Shown: one piece after another, positions 54,386-64,000 of the stretch
Layout: every line of letters begins with the position of its first letter
How positions within the stretch are numbered: position 1 is the stretch's first letter
From: Plumapathes pennacea
Lineage: Eukaryota > Cnidaria > Anthozoa > Antipatharia > Myriopathidae
DNA: 64,000 nt
Assembly: GCA_964036295.1 (NCBI GenBank)
Contig: OZ038463.1
Span: 26,585,069 to 26,649,068, forward strand
Direction: 5' to 3'
Program-made: the position numbers and the translations under genes
Notes under the pieces: model-generated
Database searches by the model: none
What the model saw: the letters and a program-made list of their open reading frames with translations, nothing else
Told to the model about the DNA's origin: nothing

Positions 54386-55235
54386 AATATGCTTTACACT
54401 GTACATGACATATGTTGTCTTGTACATACTATACCTGTTTTGTAAATTTTTTTTGCCGAAAGGATATCCGTTTTCGTGACAAAATATCCATTGTTGCGGT
54501 CTAAGACAACACAATGCTGTTCTGTAAATATCTCACATGTTTATGCTGTGCGTGAACGTGACAGTTGTCAAAATGCTTCGGTTTATCGTAGAGTGCCTGT
54601 TGAAATATTTCTTCCATTCGATCATGTAGCCTTGGTTTCGCAGTGGTAAATGTATACTAGAAATGAAAAATACATCCTGAGCATTGAGTTTGTTAATCAC
54701 AAATGACTGAACACGCTGTGAACAAAACCGCAATATTGTAAACAAGTATCGTGTTACTTTCCTCGCTGTCAATGTTATATTTTTTACGCACTGGGAATAC
54801 TCGTAAGCCTCAGAAGAAACGCATTCAGTAAAAAAATGTATATAAGTATTGAAGCAAAGGCTAGATTATTGTGGCCTTTAATTAAAAATAAGTGTTCAAA
54901 GTCAAACTGTCAGATCGACTGAGCATGAAAAGATAAGTCACGCATTACTCTTTTCTGTTTTCTGGCTAACCTTTTCACTCCAAAGCTCAAAATGCAGAGT
55001 CGTTTAACCTTTAAGAAGCAAGTGTATGAGTGTTGTAATGACAATTTATAGTAATAGGTTTAATTTGAGCAAGGTGTGAACAGTCAAGTTATCTATACTG
55101 TGTGATATTTTTATAGTGAGAAACTGAACATCTCTTTTGGGAGTCTCGCTCTTGTCCCTACTTCCCATTTTAGTTTCTTCTGGTCTCGACCCCACCCAAC
55201 GAGCTCACTGGCAACGCCACTCTTGTTTTCATTGT
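54386..55235 (-). repeat. R1 family, copy 8
   Basis: Inverted: ATCGTAGAGTGCCTGTTG, ACATCCTGAGCATTGAG, CTCGCTGTCAATGTTATA and GGTCTCGACCCCACCCAAC. It lies head-to-tail with copy 7. Confidence 0.7.
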
Positions 55236-55398
55236 ATTCGACACCATGTGAAGTTCAACGTTTGAAACAGGCCTAAGTCAATGTGTGGCGTAAATAACAT
55301 TATTTTTGTTTATTGTGGATATGCTGGATCCTGCCCTACCGAGCGTTTACAACGACAGCGTGTTCTGGAAAATCAAGTGCTCCACGAATCCTCAGCAA

Positions 55399-58300
55399 TT
55401 AGTCCATGTGCGCAGGATATGATGCTTTCTGTTTCACTGGGACTCGCATCTCATGACGTCTTACAAGTTCCCACAAAATAAACATGTTGACGGAAAAGAA
55501 AGCCAACCCGGCGACCCAAACATACACCATCGTGTTACGGCCCTCAAACTCTAAATAGTAGGCCGGGATAAGCCAGATAGCCTGCAAAAACAAGTTAAGG
55601 TGATTCGCTAGTTTTGCATTGTGCATCTTTAGTGTGCTTAACACTTTTGAGATGGTGGACATTAAGAAACACCGAAATTTCAAGATCGAAAGTTCTTTGC
55701 ACTCTTTACGCAAATAAGTTTTATTTTTCGTCGTTCCTTATGGGAGCAGCCACCTTGAAAGTTGAAACTCGTTCCAGTCCCCTCTCGGAAAGACGTATTT
55801 TGAAGTGAATATTCGCATTTTCCTGACAAATGCGCAAAAACGAGCACAGTGACCCCCATTTTTTATTCCATAATTTCAATAAAAACAGTATTTCTAGCAA
55901 AATAGGAAAATATAGCCAGAAATCTATTGGAAGATTTTACGCAATTAAAAGAAATGCTTCGGATCGGGCTACTTCCGGTTCAAGACAGCACATCAACTTC
56001 GCACCAATTTTTGGTGTTAAAATATATTTGGAGCTTTTCACATATCTTTTTCCGTGACATCGGTGAATAATCAATAGAATAAAGTTGAGGGTTTGGTGAT
56101 ATTTCAGACTGCATGAAAAATCATTGACCTTATTTCCCAGTATCGGGGTGCACACAACAGACGCTAGAACACCATATTCGTTAGCTTGTGCCGTAAAAAC
56201 GAGCACGGTGACCCCTTGTTTCTATTGCATCATTGTGACCCACTAGAGTTGCTGTACGATTGTGCCAAGTTTCGTTACAAATCTATGACAGATTCTTTTT
56301 CTAGGGAATCACCTTAAGAAACGATGCCGATCAGAACTTATTTGAGGGCTTTTAAGAAAGATTCTTGTATGGTTCCAGGAGGCCACTTGACCCCTTTTAC
56401 TGTAATGTACCTTCTTTTTCTGGATTTTATGTTCGCCGTTTAGTTTGTGATGGGCCAGTTGTGCTGAAACCTGGCTACTTACTAATTTGGATGTGCTCTT
56501 TCTTGCGACAGGGTTATTTTATATTTTGCACAACTCCAAAATGGCTAATAGGGAGTTTAAAAAGGGACAAAGGAGGTGGGGACCCTGGGCAGCGATGGGC
56601 TTTCGGTGTGGTTCACATGGAAATCAGGTGATCAGATGGTCTACCATGACATGAGCATATTTGAGTTGTAAGACTGAATATTATTTGAGTTGTAGGAATG
56701 AAAAACAGCACTTGATATAAAATGTGCATACGCACATGCAGATAAACCATGTTATTCCTCAGAAACTCCAGGATGTGGCTGTTGATAACAATAAATCGAG
56801 GTCACACGAATTCTCACCTGCGTAGAAAACCAAGCAACGCTCAGCAGTAGAGTTCTGGAGAGACTGAGTCTTATTGACGGCAAAGCGAGAGGAAGGAGAC
56901 AAAGGTACCACAGAAAGTACTGAAACAAACAAAAAATAGCCCTTACTGTACAAGTACATCATACACTACACTCTTGCTCGTGAGTGTGCATTACAAATCT
57001 TATACTTAGCAATTTGATTATGAGCTCGAAATTTCTGTGAGGTGATAGTTAATGAGTGGCCTAACTCGTAAAGCCTAATTTTCACACACAAAATGCGTCA
57101 ATAGACTTCAGAGTCAGTAAAAATATCAATGATTTGAATGTTGCTAGAAATTCACAATCTAAATGAGGGAGAGAGGGTTTTGTAAATTCAAACATTAACA
57201 CTTCCTTAATAACAATTTAAAAACGCGTCGACTTGCATTGATTTGCGTTGCGTGGCCCAACGGTGAAAACTTGTGTCGGCTTGCATAAAACTTGATCATG
57301 TTAAAATTCAATGCAAGTCGATGCAAGTCCGTGCAAATGGGTGGCCAAACGAAACGAAAGTCTGCGCAAGTTTGAAAACTTGCATCTCGTTTGGCCAGGG
57401 CTTTTCAGGTATCACCCCCCCCCCCCCCCCCTCGCAAACGACCACTTCCAGCAAAATCTTATTTAAATGGCATCAATTGACTAAACATAGGCATGCTATG
57501 TATCAAACTGTTTGTTATTAAATTGTCTAGCTGCTTCTAATAATGTCTGCCAGTGGCAAACGTTATTGTGCAATCATTGACATCGCAGGTTTTTCATACT
57601 TTTGACTTAATATCCCTCAATATTTAACCGATTGGGACGAAAATAACGGCATATGAAAGGGCTCATGGAGGTTCAAAATGTGTCTTAGTTTTTTTATTCA
57701 AAACTTTTTTGATTTTTTAAATTTTAACAATGCGAGAAATTTTCAGTTTACATTAAAAAGTTCTCAAAAAGAGACACCCTCTTGTAGACCCCCGTTAGCT
57801 CTTTTATACGCCGTTGGTTTCGTTCCTATCAGTTAAAAATTGAGAGAGATTAAGTAAAAAATGTATGAAATATATGACGTCATTGAGGGTTCTCCCAAGC
57901 TCAATATCCATGGCAACCACCACCACCACCACCACCACCAAAAATCAATGTGCTGATTTGCAACAAACATTTTGATTTATCGTATGCCAATGTTTTATGT
58001 TTTTTTGTCAAGTAAAAAAATTAAAACCTGTATGGTATATTGGGGGGGGATACCTTGATATTGTATGCACAGAAGTTGACATGGCAAAGTGAGGCTTTTC
58101 TAGCAAAACTCAGAAGCTTACAGTATGTAACTCCCAATTGCTATCTTGCAAACTTTCGCTGTGGATGCATTGCATACTTCTGTTTGGAGTGACTGCACAC
58201 TATACTGTAACTGCTTGAATTTAGTGCCAGGAAAGCATCACATTGAAACAAACATTGTGCCACCATGCAATGAGTGATTGGTTCATACCTGCGATGTGCA

Positions 58301-58547
58301 AACTTTGTTGAAAGCAACAAAAGCAAATGTCTGAACAAAACAACAGAATGAGATGTCTCTGTAGAACCTGAGCCCAAGGGACAGGACCACGATAAGCTGG
58401 GGTATGAATGCTAGTAAGCCCAGTAGCCATGCCTGCGGAGAGTTCTCTACCAGGTACAACATGTAGAAGTACACTGAGAAGTTGTGTTTAACATCCCTCC
58501 TGGTCACGTGATACAGGTAAGTGTGCTCCAAGAACTCAAAGCCATAC
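55399..58547 (-). CDS. PIGM: GPI mannosyltransferase 1 (PIGM), last three exons
   Basis: PIGM adds the first mannose to the GPI-anchor precursor in the ER lumen. Three minus-strand exons are read: 58547-58290 ([40 protein letters not shown]), 56919-56818 ([20 protein letters not shown]) and 55581-55399 ([20 protein letters not shown] and the end). They join with GT-AG borders and continuous frame. The HLTRRD-HNFSxYFYMLYL block and [19 protein letters not shown] are diagnostic of PIGM. Several hydrophobic membrane segments are visible. The 5' exons, including the luminal catalytic Asp motif, are not found between 58550 and 59130. They presumably lie to the right of the Helitron/gypsy insertion, outside the window, so that insertion would sit in an intron. 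Confidence 0.9.
55840..56240. repeat. internal near-repeat in a PIGM intron
   Basis: AAAAACGAGCACAGTGACCCCC near 55847 and AAAAACGAGCACGGTGACCCC near 56196 frame about 350 bp containing AT-rich sequence. It may be a composite dispersed element. No coding content is seen. Confidence 0.35.
57225..57400. repeat. imperfect inverted repeat, ACTTGCAT-rich
   Basis: GTCGACTTGCATTGATTTGCG and AATTCAATGCAAGTCGATGC are partly complementary, and GCGTGGCCCAACG / GGTGGCCAAACG recur. Probably a MITE-like remnant in the PIGM intron. Confidence 0.4.
57415..57434. repeat. poly-C microsatellite
   Basis: A run of about 18 C at the end of the preceding repeat. A CAC trinucleotide array follows at 57917-57942 in the same intron. 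Confidence 0.8.
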
Positions 58548-59132
58548 CTAAGAAAGAACTTACTGTATCAATGCAAGGTTGACAGATGTGCTGTAAAAAT
58601 ACGATAATGTGCTGGCTGGAAATTTGAGTATTACACTTATCTCGTTCTTCTCAGAGCAAAGTATTGTAAATCCACAATTTAAATGCAGGGGAGCACTATA
58701 AAAGGGTTACATGGAGATCTTCCAATAGGAAGATTTTGATAAGGCTTTGACAAAATGGTTCCGCTTATAAAACAATGATACACACAGTCCATGTGAATTT
58801 TATGAGCCAGAACTTGCAACAATGATCAGAAGTTAAAGCTAATCATACCCTTACAAATTTATGTGTTTGGTTGAGCTCGAATTGAATGAATATTAGACTG
58901 ACTGAACTCTGGAATAATTTACATTTTGTAATGTTGCAATTTCTTGTTTGGAATTACTCACAAACAATAAATTGCTGTATCAAGAGAGGTACCAAGAAAG
59001 ACCCCGTTTACTGGCCATTACATTCCAGTCACTCTTTATGTCACAAGTATGATAAAATATTCATGTACAATCTTTATGGCTATATACAATTTTGTAAATG
59101 CCCAAAAAAGATTGACGCTCATATTTTATATA

Positions 59133-59410
59133 CTAGAAATACGATAATCGCAGATATCCCCTCACTCTGGCAACTATTACTTTGGTACTGCTCAACAAAG
59201 GCAGCCTTGTCTAAAGTTTTGATGCAATCATTTCTTCAAAGTCAAGTGCTGCATGCAAAGAAAGGAGAAAAAAATGGTGTGTGTTATACTTTCGCGTTGA
59301 AAGAAAAATTGATTGCGTGACGCCGTAGGTATTTCTCACGGTCGACACACCAAATTAATTCATGCAGTCTGCAGGGCACATTCTCAAACATTTATTACTT
59401 GAATTGTGTC
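59133..59410 (-). mobile_element. truncated Helitron 3' end, inverted
   Basis: On the minus strand this ends ...GCGATTATCG-TATTT-CTAG, followed by T at 59132, so the CTRR terminus and hairpin are kept. It is homologous to 10690-10972 (for example GACTGCATGAATTAATTTGG and GTGCCGACCGTGAG-type blocks). Similarity fades beyond 59410-59430 and no matching TC start is seen before the next Helitron piece. Confidence 0.75.
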
Positions 59411-59479
59411 AAAGGTTATATTTCGTGAACACACGATTATCACTCACTCCTTAGGTTCTAATATCACACTCTAATCTAA

Positions 59480-59986
59480 CCCCCGAACGATGTGAGGGAA
59501 ATAATCACGACGCTAATGCATTAATTTGAAGACTCCAAGCGTGTCGCCATCTCGAAATTTAATGTTCGTGTGTGTGTGGGTGTGTGGGTGTGTGTGCTGC
59601 GACCTTTTTAGGCCAGGTGCCTAAGGCAATGTCCTAATAAGGCTATTATGTAATCACTGTCGATTATCGATTAGCGTCTCCGCCAGTGTTTTTAAGAAAG
59701 ATTTGAACGAAGCAACAATTGAACTGCGTTCACGAAAATGAATTTGAAAACTAGAAAACTTGAAACAGAACGGTCTCGCGAAACTCGTCTTCAAAAGGGA
59801 AGGGAACAGGCACGGGCAAGGCGAAATCGTGAAACGATCGAACAGCGCCAAATACGTCTAGAGAAAAGACGACAAACATGTTATAACTGACAGCATCATG
59901 AACGGAATCGTGCCGAAGAAACGGCTCCGCAAAGGGAACAGCGCTTGAAAGCAAATCGGGAGCTTCAGACGCCGTTTGTGTAGAAT
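59480..59986 (+). mobile_element. Helitron 5' end fused to gypsy sequence
   Basis: Begins CCCCGAACGATGTGAGGGAA, homologous to the start of the 9622 element. It runs through a TG microsatellite (59566-59600), the leader containing the empty TTAA site (about 59692) and the Arg/Gln-rich N-terminal coding remnant (59740-59975; a TGA at about 59887 and others break it). Homology ends at CAGACGCCGTTTGTG, where gypsy gag begins within a few bases. Confidence 0.75.
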
Positions 59987-59997
59987 ACAAGGTAGCA

Positions 59998-62900
59998 TTG
60001 TTCTTGCATTGCATTGGAGCCGATGCAATGAAAATTTATAACGGACTACCCTTTGCAAACGAACATGAAAAGAAGAATCTAACGGCAATAATGAAGAAGT
60101 TTGACGACTTCACAATTGGTGAAACAAATGAAACCTACGAGCGAAACGTGTTCAATAGTCGCAACCAGGCAGCAAACGAGACAATAGATGCTTATGTCTC
60201 CACCCTAAGAACACTTGCGAAGACATGCGAATTTTGTGAGTGCTTGCGTGACACGTTAATTAGGGATAGAATTGTACTTGGAGTGCAAAATCAAGGTATC
60301 AGGAAGAAATTGCTCCAGGAGCGAAAGCTCACGCTGAACAAATGCATTGACATCTGCCGAAGTGCTGAATCCACTGCATCTCAGCTAAAGGCAATGGCGA
60401 ATCCTGCTGAGGTTCATAAGGTGTCAACGGGCTGGAAACCACAGACGCCAGTGAAGAAACACAATCTCGGAAAGAATGAGAAGAAGCCTAAAGATGCTTT
60501 TAAGCGACCCCAACGCAAGTCATGTCAGGTATGTGGCGGCGAGCATTCCCTGCAGAAAGAAGAATGTCCAGCGTGGAAGCAAGCATGTCTTGGCTGTGGG
60601 GGGCAAAACCATTTTAGAAAAGTCTGCCGAAAGAGCAAGTCACGTGTGCACGCGATCTCAGAGCAAACGTCCGATGAAAGCGACATTGAATGGCTATCTG
60701 GAATCGCAGTTGAATCGCATGTCCATGCAGTAGATACAGGGAGATATGCGAAAGAGATCTATAGAGAGATGATAATCGATGACAAGCCTGTCACATTCCA
60801 GGTCGATTGCGGTGCGTCCACAAATATTCTGCCAGATAAATATGTCAACAGCCATGCGATCAAGCCGACAACAAAAACCTTGCGCATGTGGAATGGTTCA
60901 GAGGTCAAGCCCATCGGGACAGTGAGAGTCACAATACGCAACCCCAAAAACCACAAGAAGTACTCAGTGGAGTTCATTGTTGTCAACGGCGATCTGCTGC
61001 CACTCCTTGGAGCTCGAGTAGCACAACAGATGAATCTGATCTCGATAAATGAGGAGAACTTTACAGTGGTAACATCGCCAGTAAAAACAAGACAGCCCGA
61101 AGTAAACCGACTGGCAACGGCAGAACAGCTTGTACAAAGGTACGCTGACGTATTTGACCGCCCACTTGGAACACTGCCTGGAACAGTACACTTAGAGGTA
61201 GACCCGGACGTCGCGCCTGTGATCACGCCAGCCTGCAGAATACCAATAGCACTCAAGGAGAGCCTAAAACAAGAATTGGACCGCTACATCAATATGGGTA
61301 TCCTCAAGCCGGTAGAAGAGCCAACGCCCTGGGTCAGCAGTGTAGCTGTGACAACGAAGAAATCCGGAGCACTGAGAATCTGTATTGACCCTCAACCACT
61401 GAACAAGGCATTGAAGAGAGAAACTTACCAGTTGACAGTACTAGACGAGATTCTACCAGACCTCGCACAAGCCAAAGTGTTCTCTACTGTCGACCTCCAT
61501 TCCGGATACTGGCACTGCGTACTCGACGAGGAGTCCAGCCTCCTCACAACATTTGCCACTCCCTACGGCAGATATTGCTGGTGCCGTCTACCGTTTGGTT
61601 TGTCTGCATCGTCGGAGATCTTCCAGAAGAGAGTAAATCAAGCGCTGGAAGGCCTGAACGGTGTCCTTGACATAGTCGACGATATCCTGATCTATGGAGT
61701 CGGAAACACCACTGAAGAAGCCAACGCAGATCATGATAAGAATCTGGAAGCCCTGCTGCAGAGATGCCGCGAGCAGGGAATGGCCCTCAACAAGGACAAG
61801 CTGAAACTGAGGTTAAAAGAAGTTCCATTCATGGGACACATCCTCACTGATCAAGGAGTCAAGATTGATCCAGAGAAGGTCAAAGCTGTGCTCAAAATGC
61901 CAAAACCGGAGGATGTGGAGGGTATCCAGAGGCTAAATGGGTTCATCAACTACCTGGCGAAATTCCTCCCACGTTTAGCTGACGAGATGGAACCACTCCA
62001 ACGACTCACCAGGAAGGACGTTGAGTGGGAGTGGACAGAAGAGCAAGACAAAGCACTCGACCGAATCAAGAAACTGGTTACAGAGGCACCCGTACTGAGA
62101 TATTATGACCCCGGACGCGAGCTGGAAATCCAGTGTGACGCAAGCCAGAGAGGCCTGGGAGCAGCCCTACTTCAAGAAGGGAAGCCGATTGCATACACCA
62201 GCCGCGCCCTGACTGACACCGAGCAAAGATATGCACAAATAGAGAAGGAAATGTTGGCGATTGTCTTCTCGCTGGAAAAGTTCAATCAATACACCTTTGG
62301 ACGACTAGTGCACGTGCAGAGCGACCACAAGCTGCTGGAATCCATCCTTAAAAAGCCCTTATCATCCGCACCAATACGCCTGCAGGGGATGATGATGCGA
62401 CTTCAAAAGTACATCATAGAAGTACGATATGAACGTGGAAGCCAGATGCACATCGCTGACATGCTATCCAGAGCATACCTGCCGGACAACGCAAGCCCAG
62501 GAGCTCACGACTTCGAGCAAGTCAACATGGCTGGTTGTTTACAGTTGATTGAGACCTGCGAGACATGTGGAAAATTTGGTTCAAGCCAACAGAGGGAACC
62601 TCTGATGCCGCATGAAATACCATCCCGCCCATGGGAAAAGGTAGGAGTTGACATTTTCGAGCATGACGGCAAAGAATACCTGGTGACTGTAGACTACTAC
62701 AGCAACTTCTGGGAAGTTGACAGAATACCAGATATGAAAGCAAGCATCGTCATATTGAAGCTCAAGAACCACTTCACGAGGCACGGCTGCCCGGACCAAG
62801 TAGTCTCCGACAACGGTCCTCAATTCTACAGTGAGAAATTCGAGCAGTTCGCACGAGCGTGGGAATTTGAGCACTACACAAGTAGTCCAGGGAACAGCCA

Positions 62901-63660
62901 GGCAAACGGAAAAGCTGAATCTGCCGTCAAGACAGCAGAGCAAATCCTGCGCAAAGCAATTGACGCCGGAAACGATCCTTACTTAGCCATTTTGGATTAC
63001 AGGAATACACCCACCCAAGGCATGTACTCAAGTCCAGTGGAACAATTAATGAACAGGAGAACAAAAACACTCCTACCCACCACGAAAGCACTTCTCCAAC
63101 TGAGGGGCACACACCACGAACAGGAGAAGAAGCAGCTCGTTAAGCGACGAGAGAAGCAAGCCCGGTACTACAACCGAGGGGTGAAAGAGTTAAAACCTCT
63201 CAGCCAAGGAGATGCAGTCTGGATGAAACCAGTCAAGCTTGGGGACAAGCGCTGGAAGAAAGCGACAGTCACGGAACGACTGGACGATAGGTCCTACACA
63301 GTGGAAACAGCTGAGGGAGGCGTATACCGGCGCAACAGATACCACCTCAGGAAGAGGAACGAACCTCCACTGGTACATGAACCGCAAGAGTCAGAGCAGC
63401 CTCCAGTGGACCCGCAGCCTCAGGCCATAACCCCAGCCCCACCTCCAGTCAAGCCAGAAACAACCAAAACCCCAACCAACCAGGGACCCGAGACCAGGAC
63501 CACACCAAACAGTGATGTCACCCTGAGGGTACAGCGACCAACACGAACTAGACGACCTCCAACCTACCTAGCAGATTACGAACGTCTTCCTACTAGAAGA
63601 TACGAGGAACGTTACATTAACTGCCACAAGTGCGACAAATATGGCCTGACAATCGTATAA
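59998..63660 (+). CDS. Ty3/gypsy retrotransposon gag-pol, 5'-truncated
   Basis: A single open frame of 1220 codons, with no ATG at its edge since the frame is open a little upstream. Gag residues 1-170 (FLHCIGADAMKIYNGLPF...) lack the usual N-terminus. Zinc knuckles follow at about 178-212 (CQVCGGEHSLQ, CLGCGGQNHFRKVC), then an aspartic protease at about 268 (FQVDCGASTNILP). RT includes FSTVDLHSGYW (about 495), LPFGLSAS (about 529) and active site IVDDI (about 557). RNase H has QCDASQRGLGAALL (about 712). The integrase has D-D-E context VGVDIFEHD (about 882), VVSDNGPQF (about 936) and NGKAESAVK (about 970). The whole integrase zinc-binding N-terminus is missing: the frame runs from EQVNMAG straight into LIETCETCGKF. 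A chromodomain-free proline-rich tail closes it. No LTR or clear polypurine tract is found. It resembles Mag-type animal gypsy elements. Confidence 0.92.
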   Translation: MFLHCIGADAMKIYNGLPFANEHEKKNLTAIMKKFDDFTIGETNETYERNVFNSRNQAANETIDAYVSTLRTLAKTCEFCECLRDTLIRDRIVLGVQNQGIRKKLLQERKLTLNKCIDICRSAESTASQLKAMANPAEVHKVSTGWKPQTPVKKHNLGKNEKKPKDAFKRPQRKSCQVCGGEHSLQKEECPAWKQACLGCGGQNHFRKVCRKSKSRVHAISEQTSDESDIEWLSGIAVESHVHAVDTGRYAKEIYREMIIDDKPVTFQVDCGASTNILPDKYVNSHAIKPTTKTLRMWNGSEVKPIGTVRVTIRNPKNHKKYSVEFIVVNGDLLPLLGARVAQQMNLISINEENFTVVTSPVKTRQPEVNRLATAEQLVQRYADVFDRPLGTLPGTVHLEVDPDVAPVITPACRIPIALKESLKQELDRYINMGILKPVEEPTPWVSSVAVTTKKSGALRICIDPQPLNKALKRETYQLTVLDEILPDLAQAKVFSTVDLHSGYWHCVLDEESSLLTTFATPYGRYCWCRLPFGLSASSEIFQKRVNQALEGLNGVLDIVDDILIYGVGNTTEEANADHDKNLEALLQRCREQGMALNKDKLKLRLKEVPFMGHILTDQGVKIDPEKVKAVLKMPKPEDVEGIQRLNGFINYLAKFLPRLADEMEPLQRLTRKDVEWEWTEEQDKALDRIKKLVTEAPVLRYYDPGRELEIQCDASQRGLGAALLQEGKPIAYTSRALTDTEQRYAQIEKEMLAIVFSLEKFNQYTFGRLVHVQSDHKLLESILKKPLSSAPIRLQGMMMRLQKYIIEVRYERGSQMHIADMLSRAYLPDNASPGAHDFEQVNMAGCLQLIETCETCGKFGSSQQREPLMPHEIPSRPWEKVGVDIFEHDGKEYLVTVDYYSNFWEVDRIPDMKASIVILKLKNHFTRHGCPDQVVSDNGPQFYSEKFEQFARAWEFEHYTSSPGNSQANGKAESAVKTAEQILRKAIDAGNDPYLAILDYRNTPTQGMYSSPVEQLMNRRTKTLLPTTKALLQLRGTHHEQEKKQLVKRREKQARYYNRGVKELKPLSQGDAVWMKPVKLGDKRWKKATVTERLDDRSYTVETAEGGVYRRNRYHLRKRNEPPLVHEPQESEQPPVDPQPQAITPAPPPVKPETTKTPTNQGPETRTTPNSDVTLRVQRPTRTRRPPTYLADYERLPTRRYEERYINCHKCDKYGLTIV

Positions 63661-64000
63661 TCGAACTTTAGGGAATCCGAATCAGAACTTTCGAAAGGCT
63701 ATAGGCAACGAGGTGAGCTTGGCGGCGACATTGCTTAGATATACAGTTTACGCTAACATTGGCCCGACATCAAAGCACTGCTGATTCATCTCATTGATCA
63801 GGGCAAAGGTTACGCCGGAAGATGATATTGTTTACAGTTGCTAACATGTGCCTGCTTTTACTGTGATTAGAGCTCTGGATGAGTGCAGCTACAGCTGTGG
63901 CAATGCTAATCACAGGTTTTGTTGAGGCTCTGTTAAACTTGGCGGCAGCTCATAGCAGAATTTGACAAACATTCAGCCGTCTCACCGCCATGGTGAGACA
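63661..64000. other. sequence downstream of gypsy pol, no LTR recognised
   Basis: A 10-base stem (CTGTGATTAG near 63860 with CTAATCACAG near 63906) is visible. No long purine tract, LTR start, or Helitron 3' terminus is seen before the window ends. Confidence 0.35.

Noticed and set aside
63661..64000. 3' LTR of the gypsy element
   Set aside because: No purine tract, TG...CA borders or second copy can be found in the window.

Overview
The window is animal nuclear DNA. It has spliced genes with GT-AG introns, two recognisable metazoan housekeeping genes (RECQL4 and PIGM, both only partly inside the window), and dense remains of LTR, LINE, Helitron, P-element and TTAA-flanked transposons. The mix of repeats, plus integrase-core, PIF1-helicase and HECT families that I recall as multicopy in corals and sea anemones, suggests an anthozoan cnidarian. 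That assignment is inference from recalled families, since no database search was possible.

Layout. 0.2-2.7 kb holds a LINE remnant on the minus strand and a tandemly duplicated copy of a dispersed noncoding family, called R1 here. 3.1-7.1 kb holds the last four exons of a RECQL4-type helicase gene on the plus strand. 8.7-11.0 kb holds a foldback hairpin and two related small ORFs. The second ORF encodes 18-residue zinc-knuckle-like repeats and is split by a nonautonomous Helitron with intact termini (9622-10972). 12.7-13.5 kb is a tandem duplication. 13.6-16.25 kb is a 5' Helitron coding remnant on the minus strand, itself interrupted by a TTAA-flanked element (14593-16149). 17.7-22.4 kb is a compact minus-strand block of eight small intronless ORFs for membrane, coiled-coil and unknown proteins, several of them broken. 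It looks like an integrated mobile or virus-derived element and is the best candidate for an undescribed system.

25-34 kb is a graveyard of transposon-related genes: a PIF1-like helicase pseudogene, a P-element transposase C-terminal half on the minus strand, an integrase-core pseudogene, and a UBZ-plus-HECT ubiquitin-ligase pseudogene on the minus strand. 35.15-41.22 kb is a 6-kb minisatellite of 26-27-bp units with two alternating cores. 41.5-55.2 kb is mostly further R1 copies, a 78-bp minisatellite and an internally deleted BEL/Pao retroelement with a probable 3' LTR. 55.4-58.5 kb carries the last three exons of PIGM on the minus strand. 59.1-60.0 kb has Helitron terminal pieces. 60.0-63.66 kb is a 1220-codon Ty3/gypsy gag-pol ORF that lacks the gag N-terminus, any visible LTR and the integrase zinc-binding segment.

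The two host genes are embedded in nested transposon insertions. Their missing 5' exons are probably outside the window, for RECQL4 to the left and for PIGM to the right beyond the Helitron/gypsy insertion.
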